From an uncultured bacterium (GTDB lineage Bacteria; Patescibacteriota; Minisyncoccia; Phycocordibacterales; CAIZLB01), in contig CAJBHC010000024.1 of assembly GCA_903952785.1 (NCBI GenBank), forward strand, positions 1-22,064: 22,064 nucleotides of DNA, read 5' to 3'. A program made the translations under genes and the position numbers. The notes below the pieces were generated by a model that was not told where the DNA came from, did no database searches, and saw only the letters and a program-made list of their open reading frames with translations. Of the stretch, positions 8,135 to 16,102 are shown one piece after another. Position 1 is the stretch's first letter, and each line of letters opens with the position of its first letter.

Positions 8135-8155
8135 ATTATTAATTTTATTAATAAT
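8135..8155. repeat. 9-bp inverted repeat, 3-nt spacer
   Basis: ATTATTAAT, TTT, ATTAATAAT: both arms match perfectly. It lies just upstream of the -35 of the GT2 promoter, where an operator could sit. The sequence is pure A/T, so chance cannot be dismissed. It shares the core TTATTAA with the palindrome at 5149-5164. Confidence 0.4.
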
Positions 8156-8163
8156 CCCTTTTG

Positions 8164-8192
8164 TTGCGCAGAATAAATCGTGATAGGATTAT
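8164..8192 (+). promoter_or_regulatory. Candidate promoter of the GT2 gene
   Basis: TTGCGC (8164-8169), 17-nt spacer, GATTAT (8187-8192). The ATG at 8198 is 5 nt after the -10 box, so transcription would begin at or within the start codon. A leaderless mRNA, or use of the ATG at 8210, would follow. Confidence 0.45.
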
Positions 8193-8197
8193 GTTAA

Positions 8198-9406
8198 ATG
8201 ACAAACTTGATGGAACGAGATTCTAATTCAGATATTTCGCGTAATATGACTCAAAAAAATAATAACCCCTATATTAGTATTATTCTGCCATGCCTAAATG
8301 AAGAAAAGGGATTGCCTGTATGTATTGAATCCATAAATCGCATTGCTCAAAAGGAAGGTCTAGACATAGAAATTCTTGTCGTTGACAATGGATCTACAGA
8401 CTCATCAATAAAGATAATTCAAGATTTATCCACAAAATTTTCCTATCTAGCCCTAGAGCAAGAAGACGTAAAAGGTTATGGGTCAGCATATTTACACGGT
8501 CTCGCAAAAGCTCGAGGAAAATATATCTTTATGGCAGACGCTGACGCAACATATGATTTTGAAGATATCCCTAAATTTATTAAAAAATTAGAGGAAGGCA
8601 ATGATATGGTCGTCGGGAACAGATTCAGCGGAATGATGGATTCAAATTCCATGACCTTTCTTCATAAATGGGTTGGCAACCCCATTCTATCGTCCTTAGT
8701 CAGACTATTCTTCAAGATAAAGATTCACGATATTCACTGTGGAGCAAGAGCTATTTCCAAAGAAGCGTATCAGAGACTCACTCTCTATACCCTAGGGATG
8801 GAATTTGCGTCAGAGATGATAATTAAAGCGTCCAAAGCCAAGTTAAAAATTGTGGAGATTCCTATCAAATACAGAATGAGGATTGGTGAATCTAAACTAG
8901 AAACTTTTTCCGATGGGTGGAGACACCTAAGATTCATCTTACTTTACTCCCCCATTGTAATCTTTCTAATTCCAGGTCTATTACTTTTTTTAGCTGGATT
9001 AATATCGATGTTAATACTATACATAGGAAGTTTTTCACTATTTGGAATAACATTATATTTTCACCCAATGTTTTTGTCTTCACTCTGTATAATATTGGGG
9101 TATGAACTAATCTTTTTCACTGGATTTTCTAAAATCTATGCAGTAACGCACCTTGGTGATACAGATAAAATCATTGAAAAATTATTCAAATTTTTGACAT
9201 TAGAAAAAGCTATCATGCTCGGTGGTATAATTGCCGTAGCGGGAGTTGCATTATTTATAACGATTTTTATACAATGGGTCGGAAGCAACTTATCTGGATT
9301 AGATCAAACAAAAAATCTAATAGTCGCTCTAACCCTTGCTATAATTGGGATACAAACAGTAATGGGATCGTTTATGTTGAGTATTTTGGGTATAAAGGAA
9401 AAATAA
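8198..9406 (+). CDS. GT2 family glycosyltransferase with membrane tail (DPM1/polyprenyl-phosphate type)
   Basis: Likely transfers a sugar from a nucleotide sugar to a polyprenyl phosphate on the cytoplasmic face of the membrane. The GT-A domain begins at YISIILPCLNEE (about 25-36) and contains VVDNGSTDSS (61-70), GYGSAYLHGLAKARGKYI and the metal-binding DAD (114-116, FMADADATYDF), followed by VVGNRF and HCGARAIS. After the catalytic domain come about four to five membrane segments (roughly 241-280, 290-314, 349-370, 382-396), as in dolichol-phosphate mannosyltransferase relatives with a GtrA-like or other membrane tail. The 24 residues before the core hold three Met codons (8198, 8210, 8246), so the true start is uncertain. 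It is followed 6 nt later by a GT4 gene in the same operon. Confidence 0.9.
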   Translation: MTNLMERDSNSDISRNMTQKNNNPYISIILPCLNEEKGLPVCIESINRIAQKEGLDIEILVVDNGSTDSSIKIIQDLSTKFSYLALEQEDVKGYGSAYLHGLAKARGKYIFMADADATYDFEDIPKFIKKLEEGNDMVVGNRFSGMMDSNSMTFLHKWVGNPILSSLVRLFFKIKIHDIHCGARAISKEAYQRLTLYTLGMEFASEMIIKASKAKLKIVEIPIKYRMRIGESKLETFSDGWRHLRFILLYSPIVIFLIPGLLLFLAGLISMLILYIGSFSLFGITLYFHPMFLSSLCIILGYELIFFTGFSKIYAVTHLGDTDKIIEKLFKFLTLEKAIMLGGIIAVAGVALFITIFIQWVGSNLSGLDQTKNLIVALTLAIIGIQTVMGSFMLSILGIKEK

Positions 9407-9412
9407 TTAACC

Positions 9413-10525
9413 ATGAAAATTGCAATATTTCACAATTATTTAGACAATATAGGCGGAGCAGAGATTGTGGCGCTCACTCTAGCCCGCGCGTTTAATGCCG
9501 ATGTTTATACAACCAATATAGATACAGAATACATAACCAAAATGGGTTTTGAAGATGTATTACCAAGAATAAAATCTCTAGGAAAAATACCCAAAAAAGC
9601 GCCCTTCAAACATCAATTTGCTTTTTGGAAATTTAGAAAACTAAACCTAGGTAATCAATATGATTTTTATATCATCGCTGGAGACTGGGCTCTCTCTGGT
9701 GCTGTGAATAATAAGCCTAATATGTGGTATGCACATGGTCCAACAAATGAACTGTGGGAATGGAAAGAGTATATTAAAAAAACAATGCTCAAGCCGTGGC
9801 AAAGACCAGCTTTTGATATGTGGGTTTTTGTTAATAGGATATTATCAAAGAAATACATTAAACAAGTCGGGGTATTGGTATCTAATTCAAAAAATTCACA
9901 AAGCAGAATAAAAAGATATTATCAAAAGGATGCAACCATAATCAACCCTCCGATTGATACATCCAAATATTGCAATAATGGTGATAGTGGATATTGGCTT
10001 TCCGTAAATAGACTGATTCCTGCTAAAAGAATAGAGCTACAAATAAACGCATTCAAAAATAGCTCAAGAAAATTGATAGTGGTTGGGAGTTATGAAAAGG
10101 GTGCTGATCAATTTGAAGGATACAAAGGTACGATTGAAAGTTTAATAAAATCTTCTGAGGCAAATATTGAAATTATCCACTGGGTAACAGATGAAGAGCT
10201 CAAGAAACTATATTCTGAATGCAAAGGTTTTATTACGACATCGATGGATGAAGATTTTGGAATGACTGTGGTTGAAGCAATGGCCTGCGGCAAGCCGGTA
10301 ATTGCACCAGATGAAGGAGGTTATAGAGAAAGTGTTCTAGACAATGAAAACGGGATATTAATAGACAGTATTGATAGTGATAAACTACGCGACGCCATAG
10401 ATCGTATTGAAAATAATCTAGCTGTAAATAAAGATAGGTATGTAAGAACAAATAAAGATAGGTCTAAAAAGTTTGATGTAGAGAGCTTTATCAATCAAAT
10501 TAAGTCAAAAATCAATCAAAATTAA
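9413..10525 (+). CDS. GT4 family glycosyltransferase (GT-B fold)
   Basis: Retaining glycosyltransferase expected to extend an envelope glycan from a nucleotide sugar. The N-terminal Rossmann half starts MKIAIFHNYLDNIGGAE, with the GG turn of this family. The C-terminal half holds the nucleotide-sugar site: YWLSVNRLIPAKRIELQINAF (Lys205-Arg206) and the E-x7-E motif with Glu280 and Glu288 in DEDFGMTVVEAMACGKPVI, followed by GGYRE. The motif WYAHGPTNELWEW around 105-117 recalls GT4 enzymes that start on mannose-like acceptors. It lies 6 nt after the GT2 gene; AAGGA at 9395-9399 is one of the few Shine-Dalgarno-like sequences in the window, though it is far (13 nt) from the ATG. Confidence 0.92.
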   Translation: MKIAIFHNYLDNIGGAEIVALTLARAFNADVYTTNIDTEYITKMGFEDVLPRIKSLGKIPKKAPFKHQFAFWKFRKLNLGNQYDFYIIAGDWALSGAVNNKPNMWYAHGPTNELWEWKEYIKKTMLKPWQRPAFDMWVFVNRILSKKYIKQVGVLVSNSKNSQSRIKRYYQKDATIINPPIDTSKYCNNGDSGYWLSVNRLIPAKRIELQINAFKNSSRKLIVVGSYEKGADQFEGYKGTIESLIKSSEANIEIIHWVTDEELKKLYSECKGFITTSMDEDFGMTVVEAMACGKPVIAPDEGGYRESVLDNENGILIDSIDSDKLRDAIDRIENNLAVNKDRYVRTNKDRSKKFDVESFINQIKSKINQN

Positions 10526-10550
10526 TCATTATAATAATAATTTTAAAGCT

Positions 10551-11564
10551 ATGAATGAAAAAATAAATATTTTTTTTGCTTGTGATTCAAATTATGTAAT
10601 GCCGTTAGCTGTTTCTTTAACGTCTGTTTTTGAAAATAATCTTAAAGCAGATTTAGAAATATATATACTACATTCTCCCCTTTCAGAAACACAGAAGCAG
10701 ATTTTAATAGACTTAGCAAGATCTTATAATCAAAATATTTATTTAATCCAAGTTAGTGAACATTATTTTGAAAATGCTCCGATATTTGCATGGTCAAAAG
10801 CAGGATATTATAGACTATTGATTAATGAGTATTTACCAAAAAATTTAAAGAAGATCATATATTTCGATTGTGACACCATAATTAATAAACCACTTAATGA
10901 ATTATACAACTTAACTTTTGATGGTCATTATTTAATAGCCGCTGAAGAAAATCAACCATCATACATGACCAATCTAGGCCTTAATCCAAATGATTCATAT
11001 TTTCAAACCGGAGTGATGTTAATTGATTTAGAAAAATTTAGAGAGCTAGTTGACTATGCTAAGGCATCTGAAGTCATATATAAGCTAAAAGGTAAGTCTT
11101 TCATGATAGATGAAGCTGTTTTTAATACAATATTTTACAAAAAAATCAAACCATTAGAACAGAAATACAATAATTACTATGTCACTAGCTTTAAGAGAAG
11201 TAGGTTTAATCGACTATTCAACATTGAAGATAAAAAAATGATAAATGAAACTCATGTCTTTCATTTTATAAACAAACCTTGGAATAAGTTTTATTCTGAA
11301 TCATGTGAAAAAATATGGTATAAATATCTTTTGTTATCCCCATATAAGGATCTATATAATAGCAGATTTGGCACTTTCAAATATAAGATACTTAGAACAG
11401 GTATCATAAAAACCTTTATTGGTAAGATTTCAAGCCAAAAACACCAAATAGATGTTTTTATCAAAAGATATTTACCAGAAAAAATATATAGCATGCTTAT
11501 AAATTTTTATATTAAGAATATTAAAAATGAACTAAAACGTGTTCCAACAATAACAGAATTATGA
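10551..11564 (+). CDS. GT8 family glycosyltransferase (LPS-galactosyl/glucosyltransferase type)
   Basis: Retaining GT-A enzyme of the GT8 family, members of which add galactose or glucose from UDP-sugars. The order of motifs is INIFFACDSNYVMPLAVSLTS (5-25), RLLINEYLP (88-96), IIYFDCDTIINKPL (102-115, DxD at Asp106-Asp108), YFQTGVMLIDLEKFR (about 150-164), DEAVFN and the C-terminal metal/substrate motif HFINKPW (His238, Lys242, Trp244). The last 60 residues are basic with amphipathic helices, as in membrane-associated RfaI/RfaJ relatives. It lies 25 nt downstream of the GT4 gene and ends only 2 nt from the convergent DUF3431 gene, with no terminator between them. Confidence 0.93.
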   Translation: MNEKINIFFACDSNYVMPLAVSLTSVFENNLKADLEIYILHSPLSETQKQILIDLARSYNQNIYLIQVSEHYFENAPIFAWSKAGYYRLLINEYLPKNLKKIIYFDCDTIINKPLNELYNLTFDGHYLIAAEENQPSYMTNLGLNPNDSYFQTGVMLIDLEKFRELVDYAKASEVIYKLKGKSFMIDEAVFNTIFYKKIKPLEQKYNNYYVTSFKRSRFNRLFNIEDKKMINETHVFHFINKPWNKFYSESCEKIWYKYLLLSPYKDLYNSRFGTFKYKILRTGIIKTFIGKISSQKHQIDVFIKRYLPEKIYSMLINFYIKNIKNELKRVPTITEL

Positions 11565-11566
11565 AA

Positions 11567-12361
11567 TTAATCGAACTTAATAATATTTTTATCTTCTTTA
11601 AATAATATTGGCCACCAAACCTCCATCACCCAAGCTGATATGTCATTATTGGCACAAGCACATGGTTGGGGATGTTTTTTAAAGACAAGACATTGCCTTC
11701 TGTTGTCTTCAGCATCAATTATTTTTTTTAAGAGAAATTCATATTCTTTTAGAGAATGCTTCAATATCTTATCTCTTGAGACAATAAATTGTGCTCCAAA
11801 AGGAAATTCTCCAGCAGGACGCACGATACCAAAATATTTGGCTGTAGAATTTTCTATCAAATCTATATAAGCACGAGCTTCTTCTTGATACTTTGTGTTA
11901 GGGCTAAGGGGATAAAAATCCTCACCTTTGAATTTACTCAGTCTGTGACCCATAAAAATAGAGTGAGGAAATGGATCACCTTGCAAAAAACCAACAAAAT
12001 CTGGAAGTGAGTCGTAATTATCAACAATGTAAGTCAGGAATGTATGCGCTTCCCTACCAACATTCGGTAATTGTTTATAATTAATATTATTTACAATATC
12101 ACTTGGACCTTTGTTGTATAACACATATTTATATGATATTTTTTTAAGCCAGTTGATATCCTCTTTATATCTTGAAACGACAAATAAAATGTCATACTTA
12201 GGACGTATGATTAGAGAATTATAAATACCGAAAATAAATTTGGAAAGATAGTTTGTAGCAAAATCATAAACCTTATCTTTTAATAAAAGAATTAAATCAA
12301 AGAACCTATTTCTAGTATCCCTTTTGCTTTCTATATATTTTCTTAATTTTACGAATTTCAT
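11567..12361 (-). CDS. DUF3431-family protein (putative glycosyltransferase-like)
   Basis: This 264-aa protein matches what I recall of the DUF3431 family: LFVVSRYKEDINWL (59-72), LPNVGREAHTFLTYIVDNYDSLPD (98-121), VGFLQGDPFPH (123-133), FGAQFIVSRDKI (188-199) and an acidic/Trp-rich end (AWVMEVWWPILF, 233-244). Such proteins are found with polysaccharide genes and are presumed to be sugar transferases, but no activity is assigned with certainty. The first 50 residues are basic with a partly hydrophobic helix and may touch the membrane. Its ATG overlaps the TGA of the fucosyltransferase gene by 4 nt (ATGA), a sign of translational coupling; AGAGG ten bases earlier lies inside that gene. Confidence 0.85.
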   Translation of the reverse strand: MKFVKLRKYIESKRDTRNRFFDLILLLKDKVYDFATNYLSKFIFGIYNSLIIRPKYDILFVVSRYKEDINWLKKISYKYVLYNKGPSDIVNNINYKQLPNVGREAHTFLTYIVDNYDSLPDFVGFLQGDPFPHSIFMGHRLSKFKGEDFYPLSPNTKYQEEARAYIDLIENSTAKYFGIVRPAGEFPFGAQFIVSRDKILKHSLKEYEFLLKKIIDAEDNRRQCLVFKKHPQPCACANNDISAWVMEVWWPILFKEDKNIIKFD

Positions 12362-13275
12362 ATTTTAGTACCTCTTAATAATTTGAACAGGCATTTAAAT
12401 GGATTAACTACAAACACAATAAAAAAATAATTATCAATTATTGGATAAAGTCCCTTGATTTTAACCCACTCATTTGGAATCAGGCCCTGTTCATACCTGA
12501 AAAACCCAGGTCTCCACAGACATTCTTTTGGAAAAACAACCGTTTTATTAGCATTTTTATTAAGATACCCTGCCCACCAACTAAAAGTGGAGGCTCCGCA
12601 TATTGTATCATAGCACTGACTCATTATATATAAATCTTCCCAATCACGGTTTCCTTCTATAAAAATTAAATTCAAATTTTTGAATTTAATAAAGCATCTT
12701 TTCGCTGATTCTATATCGTCTGAAAATACAAGGATAGTTTTACTATTATTATTTATCTCAGGTGACTTTACTAGCAATTCCAATGCTTTCCTATAGTATT
12801 TCATTCTTGGTACATAGAAGACGTCTTTAGTTATCTTGTCATTAAATTTATCTCCCAAACGAAGATGCATGGCAATAGAATTATTAAAACCAATATTTTT
12901 ATATTTATCTCTAACTCGAGACACTGCATCTTCCTTAAATTTATACCAATTTTTAATAGAATTTTTATCGAAACACTTTTCACTTTCAAAATAACCACTT
13001 ATATCCGTATTGTCTTTTATTACAACTGGTTTTTGACTAAATCTATTTAAAACATCTTCCTTGTAGTAATTTTGAATATTTTTTTGAACTTTTTCAAAAT
13101 CCATATCATTAATTCTCATTTCCTGATCACCTAACTCAAAGATTTCATCACCAATCCATTTGGGACAATAGAATTTAATACCAAGTTTTTCCGCCTGAGT
13201 CCTTAAAAAGGCATACTGAAAGAGTTGGTTACCCAACCGTGACACTTCTTTTCCTAAATTAACATAAGATAACAT
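12358..13275 (-). CDS. GT11-family alpha-1,2-fucosyltransferase-like protein
   Basis: Inverting GT-B enzyme of the GT11 family, which uses GDP-fucose on galactose-containing glycans. Marks are SRLGNQLFQYAFLRTQAEKLG (12-32), motif I as HLRLGD (137-142), the FSDDIE segment (174-179) and ICGASTFSWWAGYLN (215-229), the classic 'S-x-FSWWaA-L' motif. The usual HxRRGD has Leu in place of the second Arg, so donor preference may differ. The C-terminus ends in a hydrophobic stretch (YFFIVFVVNPF) that could be peripheral to the membrane. It starts 14 nt after the membrane-protein gene and overlaps the DUF3431 gene by 4 nt. No genes for GDP-fucose synthesis are visible in the window. Confidence 0.87.
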   Translation of the reverse strand: MLSYVNLGKEVSRLGNQLFQYAFLRTQAEKLGIKFYCPKWIGDEIFELGDQEMRINDMDFEKVQKNIQNYYKEDVLNRFSQKPVVIKDNTDISGYFESEKCFDKNSIKNWYKFKEDAVSRVRDKYKNIGFNNSIAMHLRLGDKFNDKITKDVFYVPRMKYYRKALELLVKSPEINNNSKTILVFSDDIESAKRCFIKFKNLNLIFIEGNRDWEDLYIMSQCYDTICGASTFSWWAGYLNKNANKTVVFPKECLWRPGFFRYEQGLIPNEWVKIKGLYPIIDNYFFIVFVVNPFKCLFKLLRGTKI

Positions 13276-13289
13276 AATGCTTTCTCGAA

Positions 13290-15104
13290 TTATTTTTTTA
13301 TAAATTTATACAAAACTAATCCCTCAGAGCTCTCTCCTTGTTCTATAAAATTAGGGCAATCAAATTCTGTTGAGTAGGCATAACTTAAATTATGTTTAGT
13401 GGAAACCTCGTCTTTTTCTTTACAGCTAGTATTAACAAACCAATCGTAATTTAGTGTAAAGACTCCAACAGTTGAAGGCTTTGTGGCCATTGGATAATTG
13501 CCAGTTGCGGCGGAAATAACCAAGCCTTTCCACGGAGGAGAGATAAAATACTTTTTGGTAAAGCTAGAGAAAAGCATAAGATCATCTTCTGTCAAAAATC
13601 TGCTTGCGGTTGGGGCAGGACTGAGCATCACATCATCCGGATCTCCGTTTGAGTGAAGCATGAGACCCCTCCAAGAATCATTTTCTGTATAAGTAAGAGA
13701 CAACATCATTGCAACAAAAATACACATAGCAGTTAAAATATTTTTATATTCTTCTTTAAAAAATCTTTTTACAAGATAGTTAAAGGCTATACCTACAGCT
13801 ATTAAAATTAAAAATGAAGTGATAACAACAACTCTTGGAAAATCGATAATCAAAACCCTCTCTGCTCCAACATAGCAAAGCCAAAAAGCTAGGCCGGTGA
13901 AAAGAGGCAACAATACAAAATATAACTTATTTCTAATCGCCAAGAAAATGCCAAATAAGGCAAAAGGTAGCACAAAAAGAGGTAAAACGACCCAGATTGG
14001 AAAGGATAAGTATCCACCAACTAAATTTGTTCTAAAGAAATAGAAGCGAAAGGTGTCTAAGATTGCAGAAAATTTAAAACTACTGAAGACAATGGACCCA
14101 ACAAGCGCTATGGCGATGAGTGAAATACCAATCGGAAATAATAGTCCTTTAACTAAAGTTTTAATCTTTGTTCCTTTATTTCTAAACAATAAAGCAAACA
14201 ACACTGGCAAAACAAAAGCAATAAAGGGCGGATAGAGACAGATTGTAATCAGACTTGCAGATGCTAATAGCTTATTATCCATTTTGGCGAAACCTATCAA
14301 ACTAATCAAATAGAAGATTAGTGCAAAAGTCATTGGAATTAAAAACCAAATCCCAGGCAGGTTTCCCCCATTGGTTATGTAGGGAATTATCAAGACTGAA
14401 AGAGTGGCGACTCTTTTATCTATACCCATCGACAAAAGAAGCATAAAAAAGGTGAGGCAAATGAACATGCCAACAAGCAAATTTACAAATTCATAATCAT
14501 CTAATGGATCAAAACCAAAAAACAAAAATATGTCAGACAAAAACGAAAAGTATGGAACAAGGGGGTTATGATACTCATCTTTTTCTGTAAGTGGATTAAA
14601 CGCGGGAATAGATTTACTTTCTATTGTGTAATTAATAAAGGCGATAGCGACCCACTCATCAGAAAAATATGGGTAAATATAGGTACTATTTTCAACCTCG
14701 TAAGATCCGCCATATGAATTTACCGTGCCTGTGAAATTATAGTGAACTGATAAAAGATTAAAGAAAACAATAGCAAAGACGATTACTACTAGTGAGTTTT
14801 GTCTATTTATCAATTTCTTCATAAGGTTACCTAAGAAACTCAGGCTTGAAACTGAAGTTAAACGATGATTTTTATTAGGATGTTTTAAATAGACAAAAAC
14901 AAGAACAGCAAGGCTTAGAGCAGAATAAATTGCAATTATAACTTCATATTTAAATATCCCCAATGCTTGGGTAGCCAAGGCAATCAGGAGATGAAGTATG
15001 AAGCTCATCGTAAAAATAGACAAAAAGCCGATCATCTTGTCTTTAAACAACACGATCGAGACGAACGGAATTGCAAATATTATTATTCCCAAAAAAGTTA
15101 TCAT
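13290..15104 (-). CDS. Polytopic membrane protein, possible GT-C glycosyltransferase
   Basis: A 604-aa protein with roughly 12-13 hydrophobic segments: several at 1-75, one near 101-121, then a run between about 205 and 475. Between the early helices is an extracytoplasmic loop with NSTYIYPYFSDEWVAIAFINY (about 139-159), and a soluble tail of about 120 residues closes the protein. A loop with paired acidic residues after the first helices and a soluble C-terminal domain is the general plan of GT-C enzymes that use lipid-linked sugars, and the neighbours are glycosyltransferases, so I suggest this class. I cannot name a specific family. It lies 29 nt after the aldolase gene and 14 nt before the GT11-like gene on one presumed transcript. 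Confidence 0.75.
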   Translation of the reverse strand: MITFLGIIIFAIPFVSIVLFKDKMIGFLSIFTMSFILHLLIALATQALGIFKYEVIIAIYSALSLAVLVFVYLKHPNKNHRLTSVSSLSFLGNLMKKLINRQNSLVVIVFAIVFFNLLSVHYNFTGTVNSYGGSYEVENSTYIYPYFSDEWVAIAFINYTIESKSIPAFNPLTEKDEYHNPLVPYFSFLSDIFLFFGFDPLDDYEFVNLLVGMFICLTFFMLLLSMGIDKRVATLSVLIIPYITNGGNLPGIWFLIPMTFALIFYLISLIGFAKMDNKLLASASLITICLYPPFIAFVLPVLFALLFRNKGTKIKTLVKGLLFPIGISLIAIALVGSIVFSSFKFSAILDTFRFYFFRTNLVGGYLSFPIWVVLPLFVLPFALFGIFLAIRNKLYFVLLPLFTGLAFWLCYVGAERVLIIDFPRVVVITSFLILIAVGIAFNYLVKRFFKEEYKNILTAMCIFVAMMLSLTYTENDSWRGLMLHSNGDPDDVMLSPAPTASRFLTEDDLMLFSSFTKKYFISPPWKGLVISAATGNYPMATKPSTVGVFTLNYDWFVNTSCKEKDEVSTKHNLSYAYSTEFDCPNFIEQGESSEGLVLYKFIKK

Positions 15105-15133
15105 ATTAAAGAATTAACTAAACTTTAAATTAT

Positions 15134-16003
15134 TTATAAACCATTCATTATTCTAAGCTTTTTCTCCACAACTTCAGCAATAGCATCTTCTCCAGCTTTC
15201 AAATACTTGTAAGGCGCTACCTCGTCTTTATTTTCTGCAAGAGACTTTATTATCGCGCCCCTATAGGCTACGCGAAGCTCAGTGTTGTAGTGAACGACGC
15301 TAATTCCAGCAAGCACCGCCAGATGCAGTTCTTCATCAGTAATTCCAGATGCACCATGAAGGACAAGTGGCACACCAGTAGCCTCTTTTATTTCTTTTAT
15401 TCTTTCAATATTAAGCGCGGGGTTTCCCCCTCTTATTAGACCATGAACATTGCCAACCGCTGGAGCAAGTAAATCTACAGCGGTTTTTTCCGTGAAGTCA
15501 TGCGCTTCAGATGGTTGTGTTAGCGAGTCTGGATCAATGCTCACACCCTCAGGTAGTGCGTCTAAAACTTTTGACGATTGGCCAATGTAGCCAAGCTCTC
15601 CTTCTACAAGAACTCCTTTATCTTTTGCATATTCCACAACCCTTTTTGTTACTTCAATACTTTCTTCTTTACTTTTTGATGCACAGTCAATTATAACGGA
15701 GTCAAATCCAGCATCAATTGCTTCAACTGATCGCTCGTATGAATAAGTATGATCTGCGTTTAGAAAAATTTCAGCACTTCTTCCGTCTGCCCCACCAGTC
15801 TTGCGAGCAGATGCAACTAGCGCTACGGCATTTGAAACTCCAACAAAATCCCTCTCCCCCTCTGAAACCCCAATAATTACCGGAACATTTAATTTTTTGG
15901 CGGTTTTTACAATCGCATTAAATGCTTCCAGGTTTGAGATATTAAAATGACCAATAGCCTTACCCTCTGAGGTGGCTTTATTTATTACATCGATTAATTT
16001 CAT
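15134..16003 (-). CDS. fba: Class II fructose-bisphosphate aldolase family protein
   Basis: Zinc-dependent aldolase expected to interconvert fructose 1,6-bisphosphate with the two triose phosphates in the cytosol. The barrel starts GHFNISNLEAFNAI (18-31). Catalytic Asp84 and zinc ligand His85 are in LNADHTYS, Glu134 or Glu136 is in VEGELGYIG, and the other zinc histidines are in GNVHG (His187) and LHGASG (His216). Phosphate-binding GG is in RGGNP. The segment normally read as KxNxxT (for example KINIDT) is VVHYNT here (236-241), so conserved Lys and Asn are replaced by Val and His. Tagatose-bisphosphate or related aldolases (GatY/KbaY) share the fold, so the substrate is not certain. It heads a run with envelope genes and diverges from a sugar kinase. 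Confidence 0.9.
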   Translation of the reverse strand: MKLIDVINKATSEGKAIGHFNISNLEAFNAIVKTAKKLNVPVIIGVSEGERDFVGVSNAVALVASARKTGGADGRSAEIFLNADHTYSYERSVEAIDAGFDSVIIDCASKSKEESIEVTKRVVEYAKDKGVLVEGELGYIGQSSKVLDALPEGVSIDPDSLTQPSEAHDFTEKTAVDLLAPAVGNVHGLIRGGNPALNIERIKEIKEATGVPLVLHGASGITDEELHLAVLAGISVVHYNTELRVAYRGAIIKSLAENKDEVAPYKYLKAGEDAIAEVVEKKLRIMNGL

Positions 16004-16009
16004 GGATAT

Positions 16010-16020
16010 ATAATAACATA
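16010..16020 (-). promoter_or_regulatory. Extended -10 promoter of the aldolase operon
   Basis: On the minus strand TATGTTATTAT (16020-16010) contains the extended -10 TGn followed by TATTAT. No good -35 is seen, as is usual with an extended -10. The aldolase ATG begins 6 nt after the box, so the mRNA would be essentially leaderless. Confidence 0.6.
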
Positions 16021-16070
16021 CTCAACGAGAAAATCTCATCCATATAACTTCTACAACCTAAAACAAAAAC

Positions 16071-16081
16071 TATGTTATAAT
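16071..16081 (+). promoter_or_regulatory. Extended -10 promoter of the PfkB-family kinase gene
   Basis: TATGTTATAAT is an extended -10 (TGT plus perfect TATAAT), 21 nt before the ATG at 16103. It differs from the divergent aldolase box by one base and lies 50 bp away on the other strand. Confidence 0.6.
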
Positions 16082-16102
16082 ATTTACATAAACGTACATA
16101 CA

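Larger units (their letters stand above)
8048..8197. other. Divergent intergenic region between wall protein and GT2 gene
   Basis: A 150-nt AT-rich spacer. On the minus strand a TATAAT (8093-8088) lies 40 nt ahead of the wall-protein ATG, without a convincing -35. A perfect DnaA-box-like TTATCCACA sits at 8122-8130, and a perfect 9-bp inverted repeat with 3-nt spacer at 8135-8155. A plus-strand promoter for the GT2 gene follows. Confidence 0.5.

Noticed and set aside
8122..8155. Possible replication origin
   Set aside because: Only a single DnaA-box-like 9-mer, no cluster, and no dnaA, dnaN or similar genes nearby.
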